A DNA stretch of 64,000 nt from CBDCUF01 sp965222525 (GCA_965222525.1 OZ244955.1:1550001-1614000), one strand, 5' to 3'; shown: positions 16,964 to 26,064, counted from the first letter of the stretch. Notes: a model not told the origin generated them from the letters alone. A program made the numbers and translations.

Positions 16964-18055
16964 TCAACGCAGTTTCAATGTCGATAGTCCTATCAGGGCG
17001 AAGATTACGGCGATTATCCAGAAGCGGATGACGATTGTCGGTTCCGACCAGCCTTTCTTCTCAAAATGATGGTGTATGGGCGCCATAAGGAATATACGCT
17101 TGCCGCCAGTGAATTTGAAATAATATACCTGTATTATAACCGAAAGCGCCTCCACTACAAACAGACCGCCGATTATCGCCAGTACCAGCTCATGCTTGGT
17201 GATTACGCTCACCGCTCCCAGCATACCGCCCAGCGAAAGACTGCCGGTATCGCCCATAAATACTTCCGCCGGAGGTGCGTTAAACCACAGAAACCCAAGG
17301 CTCGCACCAATTACTGCCGCACATATAATCGCAATCTCGCCCGCTCCGGGCACAGGGAACAAATGCAGATATTCCGAATAAACCGCATGTCCGGCCAGAT
17401 ATGCAATCGCCGCAAAACAGCCGGTAGCAATCATCACCGGTACAATCGCCAGCCCGTCCAGCCCATCGGTCAGATTCACCGCATTGGACGCACCCACTAT
17501 AACCACCATCGCAAACGGTACATATAAAAAACCCAGATTTATCAGGAAATCCTTGAAGAACGGTACGGCCAGTTGACCGGCATGTTCTTGTGGTGCAACG
17601 CTGGTTATAATAAGGCAGGCAACGATACTCACCCCTATCTGCCCCAGTAATTTAAGCTTTCCGGGCAGACCGGCACTGTTGCGTTTAGTCAGTTTCAGAT
17701 AATCATCAATAAATCCGAGCAGCCCGAACCCTACCAGTACCAGTATCACCACCCATACATAGATATTGCTCAAATCCGCCCATAATAATGTGGATATTGC
17801 CACCGAAAGTAATATCATCACCCCGCCCATAGTGGGAGTGCCATGCTTGGTAAGCAGGTGTGATTCAGGTCCGTCCTCACGTATCGGCTGTCCTTCCTTC
17901 TGCTTGCTCTTGAGCCAGCGGATTATTGCAGGGCCGGTGATAAAACAGATCACCAGTGCAGTCATAACCGCCCCGCCACTCCTGAAAGTCAGGTAGCGAA
18001 ACAGGTTAAATACCGCATATTCATCGGAAAGTGGTACCAGAAGGTGATATAACAT
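16964..18055 (-). CDS. mraY: Phospho-N-acetylmuramoyl-pentapeptide transferase
   Basis: Inner-membrane enzyme that makes lipid I from UDP-MurNAc-pentapeptide and undecaprenyl phosphate. 363 residues with about ten membrane segments. Signatures: KHGTPTMGG near 70, FIDDYLKLTKRNSAGL near 115, the catalytic NAVNLTDGLDGLA near 195, FMGDTGSLSLGG near 265 and the UDP-sugar site PIHHHFEKKGW near 325. It is outside the division and cell wall (dcw) cluster, next to pyrC, which is an unusual position. Nothing of murF, ftsW or murD is nearby. Confidence 0.97.
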   Translation of the reverse strand: MLYHLLVPLSDEYAVFNLFRYLTFRSGGAVMTALVICFITGPAIIRWLKSKQKEGQPIREDGPESHLLTKHGTPTMGGVMILLSVAISTLLWADLSNIYVWVVILVLVGFGLLGFIDDYLKLTKRNSAGLPGKLKLLGQIGVSIVACLIITSVAPQEHAGQLAVPFFKDFLINLGFLYVPFAMVVIVGASNAVNLTDGLDGLAIVPVMIATGCFAAIAYLAGHAVYSEYLHLFPVPGAGEIAIICAAVIGASLGFLWFNAPPAEVFMGDTGSLSLGGMLGAVSVITKHELVLAIIGGLFVVEALSVIIQVYYFKFTGGKRIFLMAPIHHHFEKKGWSEPTIVIRFWIIAVIFALIGLSTLKLR

Positions 18056-18154
18056 ATGGCTGTGCTTTTATGAGGATACATAGGTAAAGCAGCCTAAAAC
18101 TCTACGCAACCACTAAAGAACAAAAACTGTCATTTATGTAAAAAAACTTGTTTA

Positions 18155-18188
18155 TTGTAACACAGCTGTAACATTTCTATGGTATAAT
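18155..18188 (+). promoter_or_regulatory. PHO-box promoter of the orphan gene at 18209
   Basis: Direct heptamers TTGTAAC (18155-18161) and CTGTAAC (18166-18172) separated by 4 bp form a PHO box. TATAAT at 18183-18188 with a preceding TGG makes an extended -10. The spacing from the TAACA core to the -10 is nine bases, as at the other sites. An extra perfect half-site CTGTCAT lies at 18127-18133. A strong ribosome binding site (aaaggagg) follows. Confidence 0.75.
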
Positions 18189-18208
18189 ACATCAAAGGAG
18201 GAAATTTT

Positions 18209-18622
18209 ATGGCTAAAGTATTTGATGGAACGAAGGATGAGGTTGCCCTTGCGCTTCTGATGAATAAGGAAATCAAAAGCGCTACGGAACATCTTATCCT
18301 TACTGCAGAAGAAGTATTTGACGAGCATTTAAAAAGAAACAGGCATATCAGCCAGTCAAATATTATATTTCATAAATATGACCCCAGGCTGAAAGAAGTG
18401 GAAGAAAGCCTGGAAGAATTGGTGAAATCCAACTTTAAGGGGGCAAATAACATGGTAAAACACAGCTTTTTTAACGATGTTATTGAAATCATGTGCAAAA
18501 TGACTGCTCATAATCTATGTGACACAGAGCAATCCGCAGGCAGGAAGCAAAAATTATACAGAGCTTACGATAAACTTATCGCCCCGAACGACCCCAGAAA
18601 CAGGGGGGTTAGCGTGGTGTAA
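18209..18622 (+). CDS. Orphan protein with PHO-box promoter
   Basis: 137 residues, not recognised. The protein is soluble, charged and probably helical: a lysine/glutamate-rich middle (ERKHIS, RLKEVEESLEELV near 70) and a C-terminal basic segment (GRKQKLYRAYDKL) are the visible features. There is no signal peptide or membrane segment. The start is firm because of the ribosome binding site aaaggagg nine bases upstream. It is divergent from mraY and followed 77 bp later by a second gene with the same kind of promoter. The promoter suggests induction by a PhoB-like regulator under phosphate limitation. Confidence 0.7.
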   Translation: MAKVFDGTKDEVALALLMNKEIKSATEHLILTAEEVFDEHLKRNRHISQSNIIFHKYDPRLKEVEESLEELVKSNFKGANNMVKHSFFNDVIEIMCKMTAHNLCDTEQSAGRKQKLYRAYDKLIAPNDPRNRGVSVV

Positions 18623-18659
18623 CGCCTTGAAAAGTGAAAAAGTGAAAAAAATTCCTCCG

Positions 18660-18693
18660 GTTTAATAAAACTGTAACATTTCTCTGGTATAAA
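18660..18693 (+). promoter_or_regulatory. PHO-box promoter of the IS-split gene at 18700
   Basis: GTTTAAT (18660-18666) and CTGTAAC (18671-18677) are separated by AAAA, then TATAAA at 18688-18693 preceded by TGG. The predicted transcription start falls at or beside the ATG at 18700, so the message would be leaderless or nearly so. Confidence 0.7.
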
Positions 18694-18966
18694 GGATGTA
18701 TGAGTAAAAATTACGGTACAAAATATACATCTCCTGCGGTGACTGAATTGCAGAGGATCTTTAACAATAATGTCCACATTATCAAGGGTATCTATACGGA
18801 CACCAGTGATTATGGCATTCCATTCGGGGAGATACAGAAAATCGCACCATTTGAACCAGAAAAGCATGGTCTGGCTAATGACTCTGCTGGCTATATTATG
18901 GGCAGGTTCCACCAGCAGGCGGTTATGCAGGAAGTCAGGAAGATGCTTGGTGGTAATGTTAGATAG

Positions 18967-19796
18967 TGTTAACAAATTAAATTATATGTGTTATTCTCTG
19001 ACTTTTCAGGAGAATTTTATGGACAAGCGTTTATATCCGGTATCGCCGGAAGTATTCAGGAAGGAAGTTAAACCATTGATAGATAGTCATTATTCTGCGG
19101 CCGGGCGTCCCGCAAAAATCAGCGACTATCAGGTTTTCAATGCCATGCTCTACATTCTACGCACTGGAAATCCATGGCGCGATTTGCCCAAATGCTATGG
19201 GCCATGGCACACCATTTATACACGCTTCAAACGCGCATCCGACCGTGGAGTCTGGTGGAAGATCCTCATTTTATTGCAACAAAACAAGAGGTTAACCATG
19301 CATGTGGTGATGGCTGATTCCACTACTATCGCCTTTCACCGTCATGGCGGTGTCTCAAAAGGGGGCAGTATAGCAGGGGAATAAGCCGCGGAGGTGTGAC
19401 ATGCAAGTTACACCTAGCGATCACAGCCGATGGACATGTCGTTGAGGGCATGCTCACAGGAGGTAATGTTGCAGATATATCCGTCGCCGATGACTTGCTG
19501 AGTGATGTATATGGGTGCTATGTTGTGGAAGATATGGGGTATGATTCCGATTCGCATCGGGATTTTCTGCGGTCGCAAAACAATATCCCTGTTATTCCCG
19601 GGCGTAAGAACCGAAAAGCAAGTGTTGCCTATGATAAAACCTTGTACCGGTTGCGTAAGCGCATAGAAATGTACTTCGGAAAGTTGAAAGAAAACAAGAG
19701 GATTGACACAAGAAGCGATAAAAATGACTCTGCATTCCTCGGATTCATAGCCTTGGCTGCAATCAAAATTATATACAAATGGAAAATTTGTTAACA
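18967..19796 (+). mobile_element. IS5-family insertion sequence, about 830 bp
   Basis: Terminal inverted repeats TGTTAACAAATT (18967-18978) and AATTTGTTAACA (19785-19796) bound a transposase in two overlapping frames. The size of 830 bp fits the IS427-like subgroup. A weaker match of the repeats continues outward (TTAG about eight bases outside each end), so the exact ends are uncertain, and I cannot identify a target duplication with confidence. Confidence 0.85.
19019..19794 (+). CDS. IS5-family transposase, two frames (OrfA/OrfB)
   Basis: OrfA begins at the ATG at 19019 (MDKRLYPVSPEVF), carries the DUF4096-like helix-turn-helix and RTGNPWRDLPKCYGPWHT, and includes the first catalytic aspartate in MADSTTIAFHRH. 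It stops at 19384. OrfB, in the -1 frame, continues as GISRGGVTCKLHLA, has the second aspartate in VVEDMGYDSD and the glutamate in YRLRKRIEMYFGKLKENKRI, and ends at 19794. A slip on the GGGG run at 19376-19379 would fuse the two, as in IS427-type programmed -1 frameshifting. Both frames look intact, so the element may still be active. Confidence 0.85.
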
Positions 19797-20349
19797 GTGG
19801 CTAAGGTATGGGCCGGCCAAAACAACAGCGTTATATTGGTTGACAGGGAACAGCTTGAAAACTCGGCAATAGCGACACGGACCATGCGGGATGTTACTCG
19901 TAACGGGCTGGCGGCAAGTATAAGGGAAACAGCCAAGATGCTTCCTTATGCATTGAAGCTTCTGGACGATACTATGAAGAAAATAAACGTAAACCCCAGA
20001 TAGGATTTGAATGAAAACGGGGTATTTACCATCAGGAAGCCTCTGAAATATCCGGGTGAGGCTATGAATGTACTTCACGACATTACAGGTGGCGGTTTTG
20101 CCGTATCGGTCAACAAGCATATAAGCACCGTAGTAATTTCCTCGATCACCAGTAAGGGTGTGGATGGGCTGAGAAATATCTCGGATGCAGATCTGCTCAG
20201 ACTGGGAGTTGCCTTTGAACCAAAACACAGGGTAGAAAAAGGGATTACTCTTTGATCCTATAACCTCAAGTAATCTGAAACCATCTTGGGTTTGCCCCCC
20301 ACCCTTTTCGCTTGGCTTATTGGATTTTGGGTTTTATTATTAGGCAGTT

Positions 20350-21333
20350 ATGCCAGCCAAGACTGCACAGAAGAAATCCGGATCATCGCCTGAACTGTCG
20401 GTTATTATACCGGTTTATAATGAAGAAGATAATATCCAGCCTATGATAGAGGCTCTGGAGGAAGCACTTGACGGGCTCGATTATGAGGTGATTTTCGTTG
20501 ATGACGGCTCTTCCGACAAGACCGTTGATAATATAACGGCAGCCGGCAAAACTCATATTCATACGCTGGTTTTTGCACGCAATTTCGGCCAGACTTCGGC
20601 TATGGCTGCGGGGATTGATGCCGCACAGGGAAAATATATCGCAACCCTTGACGGTGACTTGCAAAACGACCCCACCGACATTCCGGTTATGCTGAAAAAG
20701 CTGGAGAAGGAAGGGCTGGATATGGTGGTGGGTAACCGTAAAAAGCGCAAGGACGGTATGTTTTTGCGCAAAATTCCCAGTAAAATCGCCAATATACTAA
20801 TACGTCGCCTGACCAGGGTACGGGTACAGGATTATGGCTGTACGTTAAAGGTGTTCCGTGCAGAACTGGCCAAGAACCTCGATTTATACGGCGAGCTTCA
20901 CCGTTTTATCCCCGTTCTGGCGGATATTAAGGGTGCAAAGATTGCAGAAGTCGATGTTAAACATCATGCACGTCGCTTCGGGCAGTCGAAATATGGCATA
21001 TCCCGTACTTTCCGTGTGGCCAGTGACCTGCTGCTGATGGCGTTCTTTCTGCGCTGGCGGCAAAAGCCGATGCATCTGTTCGGCTCGCTGGGGATTATTT
21101 CCCTCATGATTGGCGGGCTGATTGAGTTCTACCTGCTTATGGTAAAGCTGGCCGGCAATGATATCGGCAGCCGGCCTCTGTTTTTCGTCGGGATAATGCT
21201 GATTATCGCAGGTGTGCAGCTCATCACCACCGGCTTTATTGCCGAACTCCTCACCCGCACATACTTCCAGTCAACCCACACCCATCCATATCACATTACC
21301 AGGCGTTATAAAGGCAAGAAGGAAATTTCGTGA
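20350..21333 (+). CDS. Family 2 glycosyltransferase, dolichol-phosphate-mannose-synthase type
   Basis: 327 residues. The GT-A catalytic domain occupies about 1-225: SVIIPVYNEEDNI near 18, IFVDDGSSDKT near 49, LDGDLQNDPTDIP near 100, and DYGCTLKVFR near 160. Two membrane segments follow (about 235-255 and 275-300), as in ArnC/GtrB-like enzymes that load a sugar onto a polyprenyl phosphate at the inner membrane. The stop overlaps the start of the next gene by four bases, so the two are translationally coupled and probably act together in envelope glycan or lipid modification. Confidence 0.9.
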   Translation: MPAKTAQKKSGSSPELSVIIPVYNEEDNIQPMIEALEEALDGLDYEVIFVDDGSSDKTVDNITAAGKTHIHTLVFARNFGQTSAMAAGIDAAQGKYIATLDGDLQNDPTDIPVMLKKLEKEGLDMVVGNRKKRKDGMFLRKIPSKIANILIRRLTRVRVQDYGCTLKVFRAELAKNLDLYGELHRFIPVLADIKGAKIAEVDVKHHARRFGQSKYGISRTFRVASDLLLMAFFLRWRQKPMHLFGSLGIISLMIGGLIEFYLLMVKLAGNDIGSRPLFFVGIMLIIAGVQLITTGFIAELLTRTYFQSTHTHPYHITRRYKGKKEIS

Positions 21334-22271
21334 GTAATATAATTGACGAAGTGAAGGAAGACATTGAACATGCGGAAAGTGCTGCAAAGCCTCCCTACCC
21401 TCACAAAAAACGGCTGCTTATCATTGCCAAAATAGCCTTCACCATCCTGTTGTTCTACCTTATTTTCCGCAAGATAGATTTTGCAGTTCTCGCCGAACAG
21501 CTAAAATCCATCCCGATAATATATATTATACTGTCGATAGCGGCACTTAACCTCTCGCAAGTCGTTAGTGCATACCGCATACGCTACTATTTCAGATGTG
21601 AAAACTACAATCTGCAATGGTTTTACTCAATCTCACTATATTATGTCGGGATGTTTTTTAACCTGATTCTGCCCGGAGGGATCAGCGGTGATGGCTACAA
21701 AGCATATATGCTGAAAAAACAAAAGGATATTCCGGTTATTACCAGCATAAGGCTTATGCTTTCCGAGCGGGCTAACGGCCTGTGTATGCTGCTGTTTATG
21801 GCGATACTGTTTTTCTGGTTCGGTAATGCGGTGGAGAATATCGAATATGCCAGAATATTGCTGGTTATCGCTATAATCGGGCTATTTCCTTCATATTTTA
21901 TCTGTGTAAAAATATTCCTGAAGGAAAAGCCGAAAACCGCCGCTGGTGCGCTGTGGTATTCACTATGGGTGCAGGCAACTACTGTCTGGGCGGGGTATTT
22001 TTTATTTAAAGGAATCGGAGTAGAATCGGGAATGCTGGATTATATGGGAGTATTCATGCTGGCCTGTATCGTAGCAATATTGCCGTTTTCCATTGGTGGA
22101 GCCGGATTGCGTGAGGCCACATTCCTCTATAGTGCAGGATATATAGGGATACAGGCGGAAGTTGGGGTCGCGGTAATGCTGGCGTTTTTCGGCGTGTATG
22201 CGGTTACTTCACTGACAGGCATCTTATTTCTCGGAGCAGTCAAGAAATATGCGAAAAATCCGTCAATGTAG
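21330..22271 (+). CDS. Lysylphosphatidylglycerol synthetase/UPF0104-type membrane protein
   Basis: 313 residues with a soluble basic N-terminus and about eight membrane segments. Landmarks typical of the UPF0104/AglD-like family are FYSISLYYVGMFFNLILPGG near 95, GDGYKAYMLKK near 115 and LPFSIGGAGLREATF near 255. Family members are membrane proteins associated with lipid-linked glycan or aminoacyl-lipid pathways. The GTG start overlaps the stop of the glycosyltransferase gene by 4 bp, suggesting a shared pathway, perhaps transbilayer movement of the sugar-lipid. The exact role is unknown. Confidence 0.82.
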   Translation: MSNIIDEVKEDIEHAESAAKPPYPHKKRLLIIAKIAFTILLFYLIFRKIDFAVLAEQLKSIPIIYIILSIAALNLSQVVSAYRIRYYFRCENYNLQWFYSISLYYVGMFFNLILPGGISGDGYKAYMLKKQKDIPVITSIRLMLSERANGLCMLLFMAILFFWFGNAVENIEYARILLVIAIIGLFPSYFICVKIFLKEKPKTAAGALWYSLWVQATTVWAGYFLFKGIGVESGMLDYMGVFMLACIVAILPFSIGGAGLREATFLYSAGYIGIQAEVGVAVMLAFFGVYAVTSLTGILFLGAVKKYAKNPSM

Positions 22272-22343
22272 ATTTTTCTTTGATATTTTATTATTTTAGG
22301 TTAACCTTTGTCTTACTCTAAACAATCACAGGAGGAGGAAATT

Positions 22344-22907
22344 ATGGCAGCACTACAGACACCTGAGGTAATGACCGGCTGGAAGGCCGTGGATTTCAAC
22401 CTTCCCGGAGTGGACGGGAAGAATTACAGCCTGACAGATGTTGCGGGCGAAAACGGTCTGGTGGTTATGTTTATCTGCAATCACTGTCCTTATGTTCAGT
22501 CGGTTATTGACAAAATCGTCAAGGATATGGCGGATTTGAAGGAGCTGGGCATCGGAAGTATCGCTGTCTGCTCCAACGACCCTGCGCAATATCCGGAGGA
22601 CAGCTTCGAAAATATGAAGAAACTGGCCGAACAGAAAGGCTTTACATTCCCCTATGTCAGTGATGCTTCACAGGAAATCGCACAGGCATATGATGCGGTA
22701 TGTACACCGGATTTCTTTGGCTTTAACAGGACTATGGAGTTGCAATATCGTGGCCGTCTGGATGAGTCGGGAATGCAGAATATCCCCGGCCTGCGACGTG
22801 ACTTGTTTGAAGCAATGAAACAGGTTGTGGAAACTGGTTCTGCCCCTGCCGAACAATATCCCAGCATTGGCTGTTCTATCAAATGGGCGGATGCTAACGC
22901 CGCATAA
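22344..22907 (+). CDS. Thioredoxin-like (AhpC/TSA-type) protein with CNHC motif
   Basis: 187 residues from the ATG at 22344, preceded by a very strong ribosome binding site (aggaggagga). The fold is of the peroxiredoxin/ResA type: VDFNLPGVDGKNYSL near 13-27, then MFICNHCPYVQSV near 40, where CNHC occupies the redox position. CTPDFFGFN near 120 supplies another cysteine. This subfamily ('thioredoxin family protein', CNHCPYV) has no established substrate. There is no signal peptide, so it should be cytoplasmic. It stands between envelope genes and engB. Confidence 0.88.
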   Translation: MAALQTPEVMTGWKAVDFNLPGVDGKNYSLTDVAGENGLVVMFICNHCPYVQSVIDKIVKDMADLKELGIGSIAVCSNDPAQYPEDSFENMKKLAEQKGFTFPYVSDASQEIAQAYDAVCTPDFFGFNRTMELQYRGRLDESGMQNIPGLRRDLFEAMKQVVETGSAPAEQYPSIGCSIKWADANAA

Positions 22908-22921
22908 ACCGCATAACGAAA

Positions 22922-23521
22922 GTGTCCAGAGATTTATTCAAAGGTGATTGTGAGTTTCGGATTGGCGCTACGAAAATAGAGGATATTCCCGCAGCAAATC
23001 TTCCTGAGGTTGCATTTGCCGGACGGTCTAATGTTGGTAAGTCCTCGCTACTTAACGCACTAACCAAACGCAAGTCTCTTGCCAGAACCTCGAAGACTCC
23101 GGGCTGCACAAAGCAACTAAATTTTTTCCTGCTTGGTGAAAAAATATATCTGGTTGACCTGCCCGGCTATGGTTATGCCAGGGCATCCCGCAAGGATGTG
23201 CAGGGATGGGGCGAGCTGGCGATACAATATCTGATTGGCAGGCCAAACCTTTCCCGTGTTTTTTTACTGATAGACTCCCGCCACGGGGTTAAACCCAATG
23301 ATATACAAATAATGGAAATACTGGATGAAGCGGCGGTTTCCTATCAGATAATTCTCACCAAAACCGACAAGCAAAGCGAAAATGGTTTACAAAAAATTGT
23401 CACAGATATAAATAATCTTGCACCGGGCCATACTGCACTCCATCCTGAAATCCTGCAAACCAGCTCTGTAAATTACGACGGGCTGGATGAGTTACGGCGA
23501 ATCATATCAGGATTTTGTTAA
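22922..23521 (+). CDS. engB: Ribosome biogenesis GTPase EngB (YihA/YsxC)
   Basis: Essential GTPase for late assembly of the large ribosomal subunit. 199 residues with GTPase motifs G1 GRSNVGKSSL near 35, G2 TPGCTKQ near 60, G3 DLPGYGYA near 78 and G4 TKTDK near 145. The start is GTG at 22922, 14 bases after the previous stop. In many alphaproteobacteria engB follows yidC; here it does not. Its stop codon lies in the first bases of a long palindrome. Confidence 0.95.
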   Translation: MSRDLFKGDCEFRIGATKIEDIPAANLPEVAFAGRSNVGKSSLLNALTKRKSLARTSKTPGCTKQLNFFLLGEKIYLVDLPGYGYARASRKDVQGWGELAIQYLIGRPNLSRVFLLIDSRHGVKPNDIQIMEILDEAAVSYQIILTKTDKQSENGLQKIVTDINNLAPGHTALHPEILQTSSVNYDGLDELRRIISGFC

Positions 23522-23667
23522 ATAGTATCCTCAAATTCTACTAGCATGGGCTGCAAATAACTGTTTCCTGCGCTTCCGGTGCGCATGTACCAAAAAGTAC
23601 ACTTACGCTCCGGTTCTCGAAAACAGTCATTTTCGCCACATACTAGCGAATTTGACGATACTATTTA
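23519..23667. repeat. 149-bp imperfect palindrome between engB and mdh
   Basis: The left arm starts TAAATAGTATC (23519-23529), followed by TCAAATTC and CTAG. The right arm ends with the complement GATACTATTTA (23657-23667). Matching continues inward (ACTGTTT / AAACAGT; CCGG-GCG / CGC-CCGG; GTAC / GTAC) to a centre near 23594. The arms fold into one long hairpin in either strand's RNA. It has no coding capacity, and its termini differ from the TGTCATGCTGAA family. Confidence 0.85.
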
Positions 23668-23737
23668 GAAAAATATGTTGAATTAAAAATCAACAAAGAT
23701 TAGGTGTTGTTTACCCTTTCAACCACCGGAGAAAAAC

Positions 23738-24685
23738 ATGCCCAAAAGAAATAAAATTGCACTTATCGGAGCGGGAAATATTGGCGGTACGCTGGCACAT
23801 CTTGCCGGGCTCAAGGAACTTGGCGATATTGTACTTTTCGACATAGCCGAGGGGATACCGCAGGGTAAGGCGCTTGATCTGGCGCAGTCCGCCCCTGTTG
23901 AGGGGTTTGACGCAAATCTGAAGGGAGCGCAGGATTACAAGGATATTGCCGGTGCGGACGTATGTATCGTGACTGCCGGAATCCCCCGCAAACCGGGCAT
24001 GAGCCGTGATGACCTGGTTGATACCAATACCAGAATCATAAAATCAGTAGCCGAGGGAATACGTGACAATGCACCGGATGCATTTGTCATTGTCATTACT
24101 AACCCGCTTGATGCGATGGTTTATGTGATGAAGGAAGTGACCGGTTTTGCCCCTAACAAGGTTGTCGGAATGGCAGGGGTACTGGATTCCGCACGTTTCC
24201 GCTGTTTTCTGGCCGAGGAATTTGATGTATCGGTTGAGGATGTGACTGCTTTTGTGCTGGGCGGCCATGGTGACACTATGGTTCCGCTGGTGAATTACTC
24301 GGCAGTGGCCGGAATTCCTGTGCCCGACCTGATAAAAATGGGCTGGACTACGCAGGAAAAAATCGATGCAATCGTTGACCGCACTCGTAATGGCGGTGCG
24401 GAAATTGTCGGGCTGCTGAAAACCGGTTCGGCCTTCTATGCACCGGCCAGTGCGGCTATCCAGATGGCGGAGAGCTACCTGAAGGATAAGCGGCGGATTC
24501 TGCCCTGCGCTGCATATTTACAGGGTGAATATGCTGTGAACGACTTATATGTAGGGGTTCCGGTGGTAATCGGCGGTAACGGGGTTGAGAAAGTAGTTGA
24601 AATCAGTATGTCCGATGAATCACGGGCAGCCTTTGACCATTCGGTTAATGCGGTGAAGGAACTAACCGCCAGCATCAAACTATAA
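23738..24685 (+). CDS. mdh: Malate dehydrogenase
   Basis: NAD-dependent oxidation of malate to oxaloacetate in the citric acid cycle. 315 residues of the LDH-like type used by alphaproteobacteria. NAD site IGAGNIGGTLA at 9-19; substrate loop with arginines in AGIPRKPGMSRDDL near 80-93; ITNPLDAMVYV near 115; catalytic histidine in LGGHGDTMVPL near 172-182. A ribosome binding site (ccggag) precedes the ATG. serS follows after 3 bp and is probably cotranscribed. Confidence 0.96.
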   Translation: MPKRNKIALIGAGNIGGTLAHLAGLKELGDIVLFDIAEGIPQGKALDLAQSAPVEGFDANLKGAQDYKDIAGADVCIVTAGIPRKPGMSRDDLVDTNTRIIKSVAEGIRDNAPDAFVIVITNPLDAMVYVMKEVTGFAPNKVVGMAGVLDSARFRCFLAEEFDVSVEDVTAFVLGGHGDTMVPLVNYSAVAGIPVPDLIKMGWTTQEKIDAIVDRTRNGGAEIVGLLKTGSAFYAPASAAIQMAESYLKDKRRILPCAAYLQGEYAVNDLYVGVPVVIGGNGVEKVVEISMSDESRAAFDHSVNAVKELTASIKL

Positions 24686-24688
24686 AAA

Positions 24689-25966
24689 ATGCATGATATC
24701 AAGCTGATACGTAAAAATCCTCAGGCTTTTGATGAAGCTATGGTGAGGCGGGGGCTTGCGCCTGTGTCCGAGCAAATCCTCAAGCGTGACCTCGAAAAGC
24801 GTGAAGAAATTGGCAGTCTGCAAGAATTGCAGGAGCAATCCAATGCGCTTGCAAAAAAAATCGGCGAACTTAAATCAAAAGGAGAAAACGCCGATGATGA
24901 AATAAATAAATCAAAAGAAATCAAACAGAAAATAGCAAAACTTAAAGCAGAAGATAAAGAAGAAAGTGTAGCGGAAAATTTACTGGACAACCTGCTTTAT
25001 ACCCTCCCCAACATTATGGCAAATGAAGTGCCGGATGGCGAGGATGAGGGCGATAATCAGGAGATTCGTAAATGGGGGGAGCCGCCGCAATTCGACTTTC
25101 AGCCGAAAGAGCATTGGGAGCTCGGAGAAACCCTTGGGCTGCTGGATTTCGAGCAGGCCGCGAAAATTTCCGGTGCTCGTTTTGCCATATTAAAAAGCGA
25201 TTTGGCCAAGATGGAGCGTGCCTTGGCAGCTTTCATGCTGGATATCCACACCCGTGAATTCGGCTATACCGAAGTGTCACCGCCATATCTGGTGCGTACA
25301 GAGGCTCTCATTGGCACAGCCCAACTGCCGAAATTTGAGGAAGACCAGTTTCAGACTACCGATAACCGCTGGCTTATCCCGACTGCCGAGGTTTCGCTGA
25401 CCAACCTGGTGCGCGAAACTATCCTGTCCGAAGAGGAACTTCCCCTGCGCTATACCTCTTACACCCCGTGTTTCCGGGCAGAAGCCGGTTCTGCGGGCAA
25501 GGATACCAAGGGGCTGATTCGCCAGCACCAGTTTTCCAAGGTCGAGCTGGTTAGCATCACCACTCCGGAGCAGGCAGAGGAAGAGCATGAGCGGCTTACC
25601 GGCGCAGCGGAGGAGATATTAAAACGGTTGGAACTGCCATACCGTGCTGTGCTTCTATGTAGCGGTGACACAGGATTTGGTAGCCGCAAGACCTATGACC
25701 TGGAGGTATGGCTTCCCGGACAGGGGCAATATCGGGAGATTTCCAGTTGCTCGCAGTTCGGTGATTTCCAGGCGCGGCGGATGAATGCACGTTACCGCCC
25801 GGACGGACAGCGTGAAACCCGGTTTGTGCATACGTTAAACGGCTCCGGTCTTGCAGTGGGGCGTACTATCGTTGCAATTCTGGAAAATTGTCAAAATTAC
25901 AACGGTACGATAAATATTCCACCCGCACTACATTCTTATATGGACGGACAGACAAAAATAGGGTAG
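24689..25966 (+). CDS. serS: Seryl-tRNA synthetase
   Basis: Charges tRNA-Ser and tRNA-Sec with serine. 425 residues: an N-terminal antiparallel coiled coil (about 28-100, rich in K/E and Q) that binds the long variable arm of the tRNA, then the class II catalytic core. Landmarks are PTAEVSLTN near 230, motif 2 FRAEAGSAGKDTKGLIRQHQ near 261-280 and motif 3 NGSGLAVGRTIVAILEN near 385. It is closely followed by an NlpD-like gene, the same order as the serS-surE-pcm-nlpD block of other alphaproteobacteria, with surE and pcm missing. Confidence 0.97.
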   Translation: MHDIKLIRKNPQAFDEAMVRRGLAPVSEQILKRDLEKREEIGSLQELQEQSNALAKKIGELKSKGENADDEINKSKEIKQKIAKLKAEDKEESVAENLLDNLLYTLPNIMANEVPDGEDEGDNQEIRKWGEPPQFDFQPKEHWELGETLGLLDFEQAAKISGARFAILKSDLAKMERALAAFMLDIHTREFGYTEVSPPYLVRTEALIGTAQLPKFEEDQFQTTDNRWLIPTAEVSLTNLVRETILSEEELPLRYTSYTPCFRAEAGSAGKDTKGLIRQHQFSKVELVSITTPEQAEEEHERLTGAAEEILKRLELPYRAVLLCSGDTGFGSRKTYDLEVWLPGQGQYREISSCSQFGDFQARRMNARYRPDGQRETRFVHTLNGSGLAVGRTIVAILENCQNYNGTINIPPALHSYMDGQTKIG

Positions 25967-26064
25967 TATGACTCTTCTTGGTTAGCAGATAGCACACCGG
26001 AAGCAGTCAAGGAATGACTGTCGGAGTCTTAATTATCAATAAAATATCAGGTAGGTAGATAGTG

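Larger units (their letters stand above)
18700..20255 (+). pseudogene. Orphan gene interrupted by an IS element and an in-frame stop
   Basis: The first part (18700-18966) encodes 88 residues ending KMLGGNVR. The second part resumes after the IS as VAKVWAGQNNSVILVDREQ (from 19797) and runs to a TAG at 20001-20003. The same frame then stays open for another 80 codons with protein-like content (NVLHDITGGGFAVSV) to 20255. Removing about 833 bp of IS restores the frame, so this was one gene of roughly 240 codons. It was later hit by an IS5-family insertion and by a nonsense codon. The product is not recognised. It has a PHO-box promoter and follows a second orphan with the same promoter type. Confidence 0.75.
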
